From Agrococcus pavilionensis RW1 (lineage in GTDB: Bacteria; Actinomycetota; Actinomycetes; Actinomycetales; Microbacteriaceae), in assembly GCF_000400485.1 (NCBI RefSeq), contig NZ_ASHR01000004.1:62001-126000 (forward strand): a stretch of 64,000 bases of DNA, in the 5' to 3' direction. This document shows positions 8,151 to 17,196 of this stretch, piece by piece. Both the position numbers and the translations under genes were made by a program. Position 1 is the first letter of the stretch, and every line of letters starts with the position of its first letter. The notes under the pieces were generated by a model that had not been told where the DNA came from, made no database searches, and saw only the letters and a program-made list of their open reading frames with translations.

Positions 8151-8945
8151 TCAGCGCGTCGGGGTCGGCCGCACGGTGAGCGTCTGCGACGCATGGCCGA
8201 CGTGCCCGCGCTCGTCGTGCAGCGCGGTGTGCGTCTCGCCCTGACCGGTCGGGCCGAAGGCGACGCGTGTGTCGAAGCCGACCCACGGGCCCTCCGGCTC
8301 GCGGTGGAGGTGGATCGTCAGGTCGAGGTTGGGGAACATCCACGCGTCGGGCCGCTCGCGCACCGCGATGCCGTTCGCGCCGTCGACGAGCCCGATCCAG
8401 CGCGCGAGGGCGCTCGCCTCCTCGCCCTCGACGAGCGGATGCGTCGTGCGCTTCCACGCGCGGTTGCGGCCGGGCGCGCCGTCGCCCGCGACGCGCAGCT
8501 CGACCGAGCGCACGTAGCCGCCGCCCCACTCGGCCGCGAACGCCGACGGGCGCATCGCCTCGGGCGAGGGGAGCGGCTCGGCCTCGCCGCCCGCGACCGC
8601 GCGCGTGTCGACCTCGACGCTGTGCCACGCGCGGGCGATCGCGACGTCGCGACCGGCGATGGATGCGGTGGCCTCGGTGAGCTCGATCGTGCGGCCCGGG
8701 CGGCGGGTCTCGACCCGCACCGCGACGTCCTCGAGCGCGAGGAAGCCCAGGATGTCGAAGGCGATGCGGCCGAGCCGCAACGGCGCGGCCCCGACGTCGG
8801 CGCGGTGGCGCTCGACCGCGTGGGTGAGGAGGCCTGCGAGCGGCGCGAAGTGGATCTCGCCCTCCTGCCACGCGCCGACCGCGTGCTCGGTGGGTCGGTA
8901 GCGGCCGTCGCCGAGCGCGACGAAGTAGGCATCGCTGGGCTGCAT
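8151..8945 (-). CDS. acyl-CoA thioesterase-like hotdog protein
   Basis: A 264-residue protein consistent with a double-hotdog thioesterase of the TesB-like actinobacterial family. The N-terminal half has HFAPLAGLLTHAVER and RIAFDILGFLALEDVAV; the C-terminal half has DLTIHLHREPEGPWVGFDT and GQGETHTALHDERGHVG, the position where thioesterases place the acyl-binding Asp/Gln/Thr. The likely reaction is hydrolysis of acyl-CoA esters. The start is ATG 8945. It runs in the same direction as the gene at 6575-8071 but has its own promoter, so it is probably monocistronic. Confidence 0.7.
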   Translation of the reverse strand: MQPSDAYFVALGDGRYRPTEHAVGAWQEGEIHFAPLAGLLTHAVERHRADVGAAPLRLGRIAFDILGFLALEDVAVRVETRRPGRTIELTEATASIAGRDVAIARAWHSVEVDTRAVAGGEAEPLPSPEAMRPSAFAAEWGGGYVRSVELRVAGDGAPGRNRAWKRTTHPLVEGEEASALARWIGLVDGANGIAVRERPDAWMFPNLDLTIHLHREPEGPWVGFDTRVAFGPTGQGETHTALHDERGHVGHASQTLTVRPTPTR

Positions 8946-8952
8946 GCCTCCG

Positions 8953-8958
8953 ACGCTA
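8953..8958 (-). promoter_or_regulatory. -10 hexamer TAGCGT
   Basis: TAGCGT on the minus strand ends 8 nt before ATG 8945. Confidence 0.45.
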
Positions 8959-8962
8959 GCCG

Positions 8963-9481
8963 CTACGCGCCCTGCGGCGGGTGCAGCAGCAGGTCGGCGA
9001 GGTCGTCGAGGTAGCGCTCGAGCGGCACGGGCGCGTCGGCGCCCCAGCGCACGAGCGCCTCGCCGTCCTCGACGAAGAGCGGTCCGGGGTCCCCGATGAG
9101 CGACTCGTCGATCGGGATGCGGCGGACGCCGTGGTTCACCGTCTCGCCCATCGGGAAGCGGCCCTGGAGCGCGGCCGCGCGGTAGGCGCGGCGCTGCTCG
9201 ACGGAGGCGGAGTGGAACTGCGGGCGGCCGGGCTCGGCCACGCGCGTCGAGATGCCGGTCTGCCACGCCGAGCCGTCGCGCTCGACGAGCAGCGCGCCGA
9301 GCCGCCACGCGCGGCCGAGCGAGCGCATCGTGGGCCGCCGCGGGATGCCGAGCAGCGGCTTCGGCTCGACGTGCTTCGCGAGCGCCTCGTCTCGAGCGCC
9401 GGCCTCGGCGAGCCGCTCGGCCATCGCGCCCAGCAGCGCGCGAGCGCGCTCCACGGCGGCGAGGTCGGCATCGGTCGGCAC
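8963..9481 (-). CDS. conserved hypothetical protein
   Basis: A 172-residue protein from GTG 9481 (begins as PTDADLAAVERARALLG). The frame is open to 9523, but that would run into the divergent ASCH gene; GTG 9481 sits 7 nt after a TACGAT hexamer, which decides the start. It contains a helical N-terminus, a central segment PRRPTMRSLGRAWRLGALLV and TGISTRVAEPGRPQFHSAS, and an acidic C-terminus. It has no signal peptide or membrane helix. I do not recognise the family. Confidence 0.6.
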   Translation of the reverse strand: MPTDADLAAVERARALLGAMAERLAEAGARDEALAKHVEPKPLLGIPRRPTMRSLGRAWRLGALLVERDGSAWQTGISTRVAEPGRPQFHSASVEQRRAYRAAALQGRFPMGETVNHGVRRIPIDESLIGDPGPLFVEDGEALVRWGADAPVPLERYLDDLADLLLHPPQGA

Positions 9482-9487
9482 GCGGGC

Positions 9488-9493
9488 ATCGTA
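9488..9493 (-). promoter_or_regulatory. -10 hexamer TACGAT
   Basis: TACGAT on the minus strand ends 7 nt before GTG 9481 and fixes the start of the hypothetical gene. Confidence 0.5.
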
Positions 9494-9521
9494 TGCGCTC
9501 TCGTCTGGCACGATGGAGCGC

Positions 9522-10091
9522 ATGACCGCCGAGAGCGCCCGGGTGCCCGCCGCCGCCCCCGACCGAGACGCCGCCGCGGCGATGTGGGCCGCCTACGCCG
9601 ACGCGTACCCCGAGGCGGTCGCGGGCACGCCCGATCACACCGTGGAGGGCTTCGGCGACTCGGCCGAGCTCGCCGACGCGCTCCTCGCGCTCGTGCTCGA
9701 GGGCGGCAAGCGCGCGACCTCCGAGCTCGTCGCTGAGTTCGTCGCGGCGGGGGAGCAGCTGCCGCGCGTCGGCTCCCACTGGATCGCGTGCGACGGTGCC
9801 GGCCGGCCACGCGCGATTCTCCGGAGCGTCGAGCTGCGCATCGGGCCGTTCGGCAGCGCCGACGCCGCCTTCGCGGCCGACGAGGGTGAGGACGACCGCT
9901 CGCTCGAGTCGTGGCAGCGCGAGCACCGCCGATACTGGACGCGCACCGCCGCCGCGCGCGGCGCGACGTGGTCGGAGGACGACGAGATCGTCTTCGAGCG
10001 CTTCGCGGTCGTCTGGCCGCCGGAGCTCGCCGACGCCACCCCGTTGGTCGAGCAGCCGGCGCAGCGCGCGCACCACCCGTTGGTCGAGTAG
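9522..10091 (+). CDS. ASCH-domain protein with a repeat-derived C-terminus
   Basis: A 189-residue protein from ATG 9522 (ATG 9513 is also possible). The N-terminus has MWAAYADAYPEA; the ASCH fold follows with GGKRATSELVAEF, WIACDGAGRPRAILRSVEL, and the C-terminal AAARGATWSEDDEIVFERFAVVWP. ASCH domains are RNA- or nucleotide-binding relatives of PUA. The last 16 codons, after FAVVWPPELADAT, read PLVEQPAQRAHHPLVE. They are encoded by a dispersed intergenic repeat, not by the domain, so the natural stop was probably overwritten. Confidence 0.75.
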   Translation: MTAESARVPAAAPDRDAAAAMWAAYADAYPEAVAGTPDHTVEGFGDSAELADALLALVLEGGKRATSELVAEFVAAGEQLPRVGSHWIACDGAGRPRAILRSVELRIGPFGSADAAFAADEGEDDRSLESWQREHRRYWTRTAAARGATWSEDDEIVFERFAVVWPPELADATPLVEQPAQRAHHPLVE

Positions 10092-10117
10092 CCGGCGCAG
10101 CCGGCGCATCGAGACCA
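10044..10117. repeat. two tandem copies of a dispersed intergenic repeat
   Basis: Copy 1 starts TTGGTCGAGCAGCCGGCGCA (10044 on); copy 2 starts TTGGTCGAGTAGCCGGCGCA (10080 on) and ends GGCGCATCGAGACC at 10117. I recall this TTGGTCGAGTAG...CGAGACC element as common between genes in Microbacteriaceae. Here it supplies the TAG stop and last codons of the ASCH gene. Confidence 0.6.
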
Positions 10118-10168
10118 GCGATCACCTCGATGCGGCCCTCCGGGCCTCCTCGATGAGCAGGGGCGGGC

Positions 10169-10651
10169 TCAGAGGCGCACGACGCCGGACTCGCCCATGT
10201 CGGGCTGCTCGTCGCTCACGATGCCCTTCACGAGCTGCACCGCGACGGCGACCGCGCCGGGGGAGTCCCAGTACTCGGCGCTCGACGCCGTGATCTCGAG
10301 CAGGCCGTTGTCGGGGTCCTCCGGCTTCCCGCTCATGAACGCATCCGCCGACGCATCCCACAGCTGGCGCAGCTTCTCGCGGTCGTCGACGAAGCGCGCC
10401 GTGCCGGCGAGCGACACCCAGCCGCCCTTGCCCGCGTAGTGCACGTTGACGCGCGGGTCGGCGGCGATCGCGGCGACCTTCTCGGTCGAGCGCTCGGTCA
10501 GGAACCAGACCGTGTGCGGGTGCTCGAAGTCCTGCGTGCCCATCGGCACGGAGACGAGGTCGCCCTGCTGCGAGACGTACGCGAGCGACGCGACCTTCGT
10601 CGAGCGCATGATGTCGGTGATGGTCTTGAGCTCATCGGTGTGATCGGTCAT
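10169..10651 (-). CDS. pyridoxamine 5'-phosphate oxidase-family (general stress protein 26-like) protein
   Basis: A 160-residue split-barrel flavin-binding protein. Landmarks are VASLAYVSQQGDLVSVPMG, VWFLTERSTEKVAAIAADPRVNVHYAG and WVSLAGTARFVDDREKLRQLWD, the usual order in GSP26-type proteins. These bind FMN or F420 and are linked to stress responses; the substrate is not predictable. GAGCGT on the minus strand ends 7 nt before ATG 10651. The 3' end lies close to the dispersed repeat. Confidence 0.8.
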   Translation of the reverse strand: MTDHTDELKTITDIMRSTKVASLAYVSQQGDLVSVPMGTQDFEHPHTVWFLTERSTEKVAAIAADPRVNVHYAGKGGWVSLAGTARFVDDREKLRQLWDASADAFMSGKPEDPDNGLLEITASSAEYWDSPGAVAVAVQLVKGIVSDEQPDMGESGVVRL

Positions 10652-10705
10652 GCCCTCACGCTCGCATCGGGCCCTGGACGCGGCCTGGACTCAGGCTGAG
10701 TGGCC

Positions 10706-10711
10706 TAGGGT
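10706..10711 (+). promoter_or_regulatory. -10 hexamer TAGGGT
   Basis: TAGGGT ends 7 nt before ATG 10718 of the GNAT-hydrolase operon. Confidence 0.5.
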
Positions 10712-10717
10712 CGCGGC

Positions 10718-11140
10718 ATGATCACGTTCGAGGACCGCATCCCGACCGCGGCGGAGCAGCGCGCGGTCGCCGAGGCGGTCGGCTGGCTCGACCACTTCGA
10801 CTGGGCGACGATCGACCGCTCGCTCGAGCGCTCGCTCCACGGCGTCGTCGTGCGCGACGGCGACCGCCCGGTCGGCGTCGGCCGGCTCGTGGGCGACGGC
10901 GTGCGCTACTGGTACGTGCAGGACGTCATGGTCGATCCGGATGCGTCGGAGCAGGGCATCGGCACGCGGATCGTCGAGCGGCTGCTCGACCACGTGCGCG
11001 CCGAGGCGCCGGCCGAGGCGGTCGTCGGCCTGTTCTCGAGCCCCGAGGCGGTGTCGGTCTACGAGGAGCTCGGCTTCGCCGCCGCGACCGGCGACCCGCT
11101 CGGGATGACGCTCGACCTGCCCGGCCCGGACGCCGCGTGA
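10718..11140 (+). CDS. GNAT-family N-acetyltransferase
   Basis: A 140-residue protein with the GNAT acetyl-CoA site: YVQDVMVDPDASEQGIGTRI (the usual Q/RxxGxG/A is QGIGTR, about residues 82-87), followed by FSSPEAVSVYEELGF, the conserved C-terminal tyrosine region. It transfers an acetyl group from acetyl-CoA to an unknown amine. Its stop overlaps the start of the hydrolase gene by 4 nt (GTGA). Confidence 0.85.
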   Translation: MITFEDRIPTAAEQRAVAEAVGWLDHFDWATIDRSLERSLHGVVVRDGDRPVGVGRLVGDGVRYWYVQDVMVDPDASEQGIGTRIVERLLDHVRAEAPAEAVVGLFSSPEAVSVYEELGFAAATGDPLGMTLDLPGPDAA

Positions 11141-11886
11141 GGCGCCGGCGCGCGCACCGCGTCGACGTCGGCGACCTCGCGTTCCGGCTGACGGCGGATG
11201 CGTGGGCACCCGACCGGACGCTGCCGACGGTCGTGCTCGTGCACGGCATCGGCGTCTCGCGGCGCTACTTCGCGCGGCTGCACGGCGTGCTCGCCGCTCG
11301 CGCGCGCGTCGTGTCGGTCGACCTGCCCGGCTTCGGCGGGATGCCGAAGCCCGATCGCGACGTCGACGTGCCGACGATGGCCGGAGCGCTCGGCGAGGCG
11401 CTCGACTCGCTCGGCACCGGCCCGATCGTGCTCGTCGGCCACTCGATGGGCGCGCAGTGGGTCGTCGAGCTCGCGCTGCAGCGGCCCGAGCTCGTCTCGC
11501 TCGTCGTGGCGATCGGCCCCGTCGCCGATCACCGGCACCGCACGCCGACCGCGCAGGCGAGGGCGCTGCTCGTCGACGGGCTCCGCGAGCCGCCGAGCGG
11601 CAACGCCGTCATCCTGAGCGACTACGTGCGCGCGGGGCCCGCGTGGTACCTCGTGCAGCTGCGGCACATGATCGGCTACCCGCTCGAGCGGGCGGTCGAG
11701 CGGCTCGAGGTGCCGCTGCTCGTCGTGCGAGGCGAGCGCGACCCGATCGCGGGGCTGCGCTGGAGCCGCGAGCTGCGCGATCGCGCGCCGCGAGCCAGGC
11801 TCGTGCACGTGCCCGGGCATCCGCATGCCGTGCAGCACACCGCGCCTCGAGCGGTCGCGTCGGCGATCCTGGCGCACACGGCCTGA
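11137..11886 (+). CDS. alpha/beta hydrolase
   Basis: A 249-residue alpha/beta-hydrolase fold. Present are the oxyanion HG motif (VLVHGIGVSRRYF), the nucleophile elbow GHSMGA (Ser about 102), an acid in RGERDPIAG and a terminal His in HVPGHPHAVQH. The start GTG 11137 overlaps the GNAT stop (GTGA), so the two are translated as an operon. Cytoplasmic; the substrate is unknown. Confidence 0.85.
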   Translation: MRRRRAHRVDVGDLAFRLTADAWAPDRTLPTVVLVHGIGVSRRYFARLHGVLAARARVVSVDLPGFGGMPKPDRDVDVPTMAGALGEALDSLGTGPIVLVGHSMGAQWVVELALQRPELVSLVVAIGPVADHRHRTPTAQARALLVDGLREPPSGNAVILSDYVRAGPAWYLVQLRHMIGYPLERAVERLEVPLLVVRGERDPIAGLRWSRELRDRAPRARLVHVPGHPHAVQHTAPRAVASAILAHTA

Positions 11887-11939
11887 CGCGCGCCCGGGCG
11901 TCCGCTCCGCTCCTCGCGACCTCGCGGACGGGCGCGGCG

Positions 11940-13424
<1,485 letters not shown>

Positions 13425-13480
13425 CGCGTCCCCCTGTCCGCGAGGGACGCTACGCGGGCAACCCGAGCATCCCCTCCACG

Positions 13481-13999
13481 TCAGCGCGGCGTCTCGACGA
13501 GCCGCACATCGCGCAGCTGCCCGTCGTCGGCCGTCGCGGTCATGACGGTGCCGACCGGCTGGCGGCGCCGGTCGGTCGGGGAGCCCGGGTTGAGCAGCCG
13601 CACGCCTCCGGGCGTGACCGAGTCCCACGGGATGTGCGAGTGGCCGAAGACGAGCACGTCGCACGGCTCGGCGGAACCCGGTCCGAAGCGCTCGTCGCAG
13701 CGGCGCTCGCGCCCGGCGGCCGCCCCGGTCTCGTGCACGACCGCGATGCGGACGCCGTCGAGCTCCACGCGCGCCTCGCCGCCGAGCCGCGCCCACAGCG
13801 CCGGCCCGTCGTTGTTGCCCGCGACGCCGATCAGCCGCCGGGCGCGCGACTCGAGCTCGTCGAGGAACGACTCCGCGACCCAGTCGCCCGCGTGGACGAC
13901 CGCATCCGCCTCGTCGACGAGCCGCCACACCTGCTCCTGCAGCGCCTTCGCGCGCTTCGGCAGGTGCGTGTCGCTGAGGAGCAGCAGGCGGGTCGTCAC
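13481..13999 (-). CDS. YfcE/MJ0936-type metallophosphoesterase
   Basis: A 172-residue calcineurin-like phosphoesterase. Its metal motifs are LLLLSDTHLPKRA (D-x-H), VVHAGDWV (GD), GVAGNNDGP (GNxD), and VFGHSHIPW (GHxH), followed by LLNPGSPTDRR. It cleaves phosphodiesters with a di-metal centre, substrate unknown. The start is GTG 13999, supported by GAGGAT ending 7 nt upstream on the minus strand; the longer open frame would overlap the lipoprotein gene. Confidence 0.85.
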   Translation of the reverse strand: MTTRLLLLSDTHLPKRAKALQEQVWRLVDEADAVVHAGDWVAESFLDELESRARRLIGVAGNNDGPALWARLGGEARVELDGVRIAVVHETGAAAGRERRCDERFGPGSAEPCDVLVFGHSHIPWDSVTPGGVRLLNPGSPTDRRRQPVGTVMTATADDGQLRDVRLVETPR

Positions 14000-14034
14000 C
14001 GCGCCATCCTCGCGCACCGCCCCGCGGGAAGCGC

Positions 14035-14538
14035 TCAGGTGACCTCGATCTCGGCGCGCATCGTGCCGGCGTGCGGGTCGCACACGATCTCGTAGGTGCC
14101 GGGCTCGAGCGTCACCTCGACGGTCGACTCGTCGGAGCCCGCGACCTCGGTCGCGACGTCGACGCCGGGTCCGCGCAAGCGGAAGTTGTGCATGCTCGAG
14201 CGGTCGGCGAACGTGAGCGCGTAGGTGCCGGCCGGGAGCGACTCGACCGGGGCTCCGGATGCGTCGAGCAGCGCGATCGCGTAGGCCTCGGGGTCGTCGT
14301 CGGTGCCGACGACGCCGGTGAGCGGCGTCGCCTCCGCGGGCGCCCCGCTCCCGGGCGATGGCTCCGCCCCCGGCGCGGGCGTCGAGGCGGCAGGCGCTTC
14401 AGTGGCCGGGCCCTCCGCGCCGGGGCTCTGCGCGCCGGCGCTCTCGGCCGTCGGCTCGGCAGAGCCGCCCGCGCACCCGGCGAGCGCGAGCGCGAGCGCG
14501 CTCGTGAGTGCGATCACGACGCCGCGGGGATGACGCAT
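14035..14538 (-). CDS. cupredoxin-like lipoprotein
   Basis: A 167-residue protein with a signal peptide and lipobox ALAGC (Cys about 21), a long Ala/Pro/Glu linker and a C-terminal cupredoxin fold. The putative type-1 copper ligands are His in SSMHNFRL and Cys, His, Met in YEIVCDPHAGTM. It should sit outside the membrane as an electron carrier or copper-binding protein. The start is ATG 14538, with GGAG 5 nt upstream. It could be a copper-free relative. Confidence 0.75.
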   Translation of the reverse strand: MRHPRGVVIALTSALALALAGCAGGSAEPTAESAGAQSPGAEGPATEAPAASTPAPGAEPSPGSGAPAEATPLTGVVGTDDDPEAYAIALLDASGAPVESLPAGTYALTFADRSSMHNFRLRGPGVDVATEVAGSDESTVEVTLEPGTYEIVCDPHAGTMRAEIEVT

Positions 14539-14610
14539 CCGATCTCCGTCCTCGAGCACGCTCTCTCGCGAGGAGCCTGGCACTGCCTGGGCTCGGCGGC
14601 AAGTGGCCGA

Positions 14611-15429
14611 TCAGTCGTCGTGGCGCGGGGTGACCTGCGCATCGTCCCAGCCGAGCTGGGGGGTGTCGCACGTGTCGCGGAAGACGATCTGCGAGGGCAG
14701 GCGGCGCTCGGAGCTCGTCCAGTCGATGCGGGGGCGGCGGCGCTCCTCGGGCACGTAGCCGAGGCGGTAGACGGCCATGAGCTCGAGGTGGTCGGGCACG
14801 CGGAAGAGCTCGACGAGCCGCTCCCACTGCCCGGGCACCTCCATCGGGAACGAGACGAACTGGATGCCCATCCCGAGCTCGACCGTCGTGAGCCAGAGGT
14901 TCTCCATCGCCGCGCCCATGCTGAAGAGCGAGTAGAAGGAGGAGAGCTCGCCCGGGCGGTGCTCGGCGCGGTCGAGCATGACGGCGAGCATGAGCGGGGA
15001 GCCGGCGACGAGCTTGCGGTTCTCCTCGCCGAGCGTGTGCGGCACGCGCATCGCGTTCATGAGCCGCTGACCGCCGGAGGTGAACACCTGGCTCGTGAAG
15101 GGGCGCAGCGGCGCTGGCAGCCTGTCGAAGAGCATGCCGTCGCGGCGCTCGTCCATCTCGCGCTGCGAGAAGCGGAAGTAGCGCTTGTAGCGCTCGAAGA
15201 ACGTGCCGTTCGACATCGCCTCGGTCATGCTCTCGCCGCTGATCGCAGCCACGCGCTCGATCGTCGCGCGGTCCTCCGTGATGACGAACCGCCACGGCTG
15301 GCTGTTGAGCTGCGAGGGCGCGCGGCCGGCCATCTCGATCAGCAGGCGCTGGTGCTCCTCCTTCACCGGTTCGGGCAGGAACGCGCCGTTCGTCGTGCGG
15401 CGGCGGCGGATGGCGTCGATGAGCTCCAC
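14611..15429 (-). CDS. nitroreductase-family flavoprotein
   Basis: A 272-residue protein of the FMN nitroreductase superfamily: N-terminal [16 protein letters not shown], the FMN-binding [19 protein letters not shown], a mid helix [19 protein letters not shown], and C-terminal [16 protein letters not shown]. It probably reduces nitro, quinone or enal substrates with NAD(P)H. The start is GTG 15429 with AGGAG just upstream. It is third in a tight minus-strand run with the MpaB gene and a small membrane protein (7-nt gap). Confidence 0.85.
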   Translation of the reverse strand: MELIDAIRRRRTTNGAFLPEPVKEEHQRLLIEMAGRAPSQLNSQPWRFVITEDRATIERVAAISGESMTEAMSNGTFFERYKRYFRFSQREMDERRDGMLFDRLPAPLRPFTSQVFTSGGQRLMNAMRVPHTLGEENRKLVAGSPLMLAVMLDRAEHRPGELSSFYSLFSMGAAMENLWLTTVELGMGIQFVSFPMEVPGQWERLVELFRVPDHLELMAVYRLGYVPEERRRPRIDWTSSERRLPSQIVFRDTCDTPQLGWDDAQVTPRHDD

Positions 15430-15436
15430 GATGCTC

Positions 15437-15769
15437 CTATCGGGGTCGGCGGGCGATGGCGGCGATGAGCCACGGGGCGGCGGTGAGCGCGACGAGCGGA
15501 TGCCTCCGCGAGCGCGTCGAGACGCGGGGGAGCGCCGTGAGCGGCACGAGCGCCGCGGCCGCGAGCGCGGCGCGCGTGCCGTCGTGCTCGCGCAGGGCGC
15601 TCACCGCGACGGTCGCCGACGTGAGCGCGACCGCGGCGACGTAGCCGACGTGGTGGACCCAGCGGTTCTGCTCGTTGCGCCACAGGCCGGTCGCTAGGCC
15701 GACGCCGAGCATCGCGGTCGAGCCGTAGACGGCGCCCGCGACGGTCGCGAGCGAGCGGGCGGCGCTCAC
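15437..15769 (-). CDS. small multi-helix membrane protein
   Basis: A 110-residue hydrophobic protein with about three membrane helices, including [20 protein letters not shown], the [20 protein letters not shown] region, and [15 protein letters not shown]. The start GTG 15769 overlaps the MpaB stop (GTGA), so translation is coupled. I do not recognise a named family; the coupling suggests a partner or anchor for the oxygenase. Confidence 0.65.
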   Translation of the reverse strand: MSAARSLATVAGAVYGSTAMLGVGLATGLWRNEQNRWVHHVGYVAAVALTSATVAVSALREHDGTRAALAAAALVPLTALPRVSTRSRRHPLVALTAAPWLIAAIARRPR

Positions 15770-16683
15770 GCGGCGCGCTCTCGCTCGAGCCGGCGGAGGC
15801 GCAGGCGCGCCCAATCCTGCGCGCGCTGGCCCTCACCGCTCGCGAGCGCGCGACCCGCGATCGCGAGCACGACGCGCGTGAGGGAGACGACGGGCAGCGG
15901 CGAGCGGCGGACGCCGAGCAGCTGGCGGTAGCGGCGGGGGAGGGTCGCGACCGCGCCGGCGAACAGCAGCCGGTAGCCGAGGCCGGCGATGCCGCCGACA
16001 GGCGGGCGGCGCAGGAACGAGACGACCTCGCGCACGCGCTCGTCGCTGCGGAGCTCGCCGCGCTCGAGGTAGCCGTCGATGCGGCGGCGCAGCTCGGCGG
16101 CCGTGCTCGGCGGATCGTCGACGCTCATGAGCCGCCCGGCGGTCGCCCACTCGGCCACGTACGCATCGGGGCCGCCCGGGATCCGGCCGCCGTCAGGCAT
16201 CCGCTCGCCCCACGTCTCCTGGCACGTGAGGAAGGCGTCGGCGAAGGCGAGGTGCACCCAGTCGGCGAGCACGGGGTCGGCGGCGCTGTAGGAGCGCTCG
16301 TCGCCGCGGCCATCGACGTAGGCACCCTGCACGCGGGAGTGGAAGCGGCCGACGCGCGCGGTCTCGCGCTCGGCCTGCGCGGTGGAGCCGTAGGTGAGGC
16401 AGACGACCCAGCGGACCGTGCCGGAGAGCCGGCCGAGCGGGTCCTGCCGGTACGTCGAGTGGTCGTGGACGCCCGCCATCGCGCCCGGGTGCAGCGCCTG
16501 CAGCAGCAGCGCGCGGATGCCGGCGACGAGCGTCGCCATGCTGCCGTGCACGGTCCAGGCTGCGCCGTCCTCGGCGAAGTGGCCCGCGTCGTCGCCTTCG
16601 GCGAGCTCGCGGATCCACGCGGGGGAGCCCTCGGGGTCGCCGGCGAGCGCTTCGAGCAGTCGCGCGCGCAGCCTCATCGCCAT
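15766..16683 (-). CDS. MpaB-family (DUF2236, rubber-oxygenase-like) oxygenase
   Basis: A 305-residue protein with the conserved DUF2236 heme-binding-type motifs: ALLLQALHPGAMAGVHDHS, then YRQDPLGRLSGTVRWV, YGSTAQAERETARVGRFH and VHLAFADAFLTCQETWGE. The family includes latex-clearing proteins and fungal MpaB, heme-dependent oxygenases that cleave C=C bonds; the natural substrate in actinobacteria is mostly unknown. CATGCT on the minus strand ends 7 nt before ATG 16683. It leads the operon with the membrane protein and nitroreductase. Confidence 0.85.
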   Translation of the reverse strand: MAMRLRARLLEALAGDPEGSPAWIRELAEGDDAGHFAEDGAAWTVHGSMATLVAGIRALLLQALHPGAMAGVHDHSTYRQDPLGRLSGTVRWVVCLTYGSTAQAERETARVGRFHSRVQGAYVDGRGDERSYSAADPVLADWVHLAFADAFLTCQETWGERMPDGGRIPGGPDAYVAEWATAGRLMSVDDPPSTAAELRRRIDGYLERGELRSDERVREVVSFLRRPPVGGIAGLGYRLLFAGAVATLPRRYRQLLGVRRSPLPVVSLTRVVLAIAGRALASGEGQRAQDWARLRLRRLERERAA

Positions 16684-16729
16684 GCCGTCAGCATGCCAGC
16701 CGACGCTCTGCGAGCCGCGCGTTCTGGGT

Positions 16730-16891
16730 TCAGTCGGCTCGGCCGAGCGCGGTCATGACGAACGCGCCCGCGATGCCGACGAACGCGAGCGCCGTCACGA
16801 GGCTCGAGGCGATGATGAAGAGGTTCATCGGGTCGTCGAGCGGGATGCCCGCGTCGTGGGCGGCGGCGGAGGCGGCGACGAGGAGCTGCAT
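16730..16891 (-). CDS. 53-residue single- or two-helix membrane peptide
   Basis: From ATG 16891 the frame encodes 53 residues beginning MQLLVAASAAAHDAG and ending in GRAD. A strongly hydrophobic span NLFIIASSLVTALAFVGIAG (about residues 23-42) should cross the membrane. TACGAT on the minus strand ends exactly 7 nt before the start. No homologue is recognised. Confidence 0.6.
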   Translation of the reverse strand: MQLLVAASAAAHDAGIPLDDPMNLFIIASSLVTALAFVGIAGAFVMTALGRAD

Positions 16892-16897
16892 GGCGCC

Positions 16898-16903
16898 ATC
16901 GTA
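16898..16903 (-). promoter_or_regulatory. -10 hexamer TACGAT
   Basis: TACGAT on the minus strand ends 7 nt before ATG 16891 of the 53-residue membrane peptide. Confidence 0.45.
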
Positions 16904-16923
16904 GCCGTGCAGACCGAGAGGTG

Positions 16924-16944
16924 GTCGCAGATCAGGTCTGCGAC
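16924..16944. promoter_or_regulatory. inverted-repeat operator of the toxin-antitoxin operon
   Basis: GTCGCAGA (16924-16931) and TCTGCGAC (16937-16944) form a perfect 8-bp inverted repeat with a 5-nt spacer. It directly abuts the -10 hexamer of the antitoxin gene, where a Phd/YefM antitoxin dimer would repress its own operon. Confidence 0.65.
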
Positions 16945-16950
16945 TAGTCT
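16945..16950 (+). promoter_or_regulatory. -10 hexamer TAGTCT of the toxin-antitoxin operon
   Basis: TAGTCT follows the operator without a gap and ends 7 nt before ATG 16957. Confidence 0.5.
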
Positions 16951-16956
16951 GACTGC

Positions 16957-17196
16957 ATGACGACGATCGGCGTGTACGAGGCGAAGACGCATCTGCCGCG
17001 TATCCTCGCGGAGGTCGAGCGCGGTGCCACGGTCACCATCACGCGGCACGGTCGCCCCGTCGCGCGCCTCGTCCCCGTCAGCAACGCCGGTTCCCAGAGC
17101 GTCGAAGAGCTGGTGCAGGAGATGCGGGAGGCCAGGGCAGGGCGGACGCTCGGCGGCGGGGGAGTGCGAGACCTGATCGAAGAGGGGCGCCGGTGA
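16957..17196 (+). CDS. Phd/YefM-family antitoxin
   Basis: A 79-residue protein with the N-terminal dimeric DNA-binding domain of Phd/YefM antitoxins: TTIGVYEAKTHLPRILAEV, VTITRHGRPVARLVPV. The C-terminal tail (about 45-79), with GGGVRDLIEEGRR, should wrap round the toxin. It neutralises the VapC-type toxin downstream and represses the operon. The toxin start overlaps its stop by 4 nt (GTGA). Confidence 0.9.
   Translation: MTTIGVYEAKTHLPRILAEVERGATVTITRHGRPVARLVPVSNAGSQSVEELVQEMREARAGRTLGGGGVRDLIEEGRR

Noticed and set aside
9482-9523. Longer N-terminus for the hypothetical gene at 8963
   Set aside because: It would overlap the start of the divergent ASCH gene and its own -10 hexamer.
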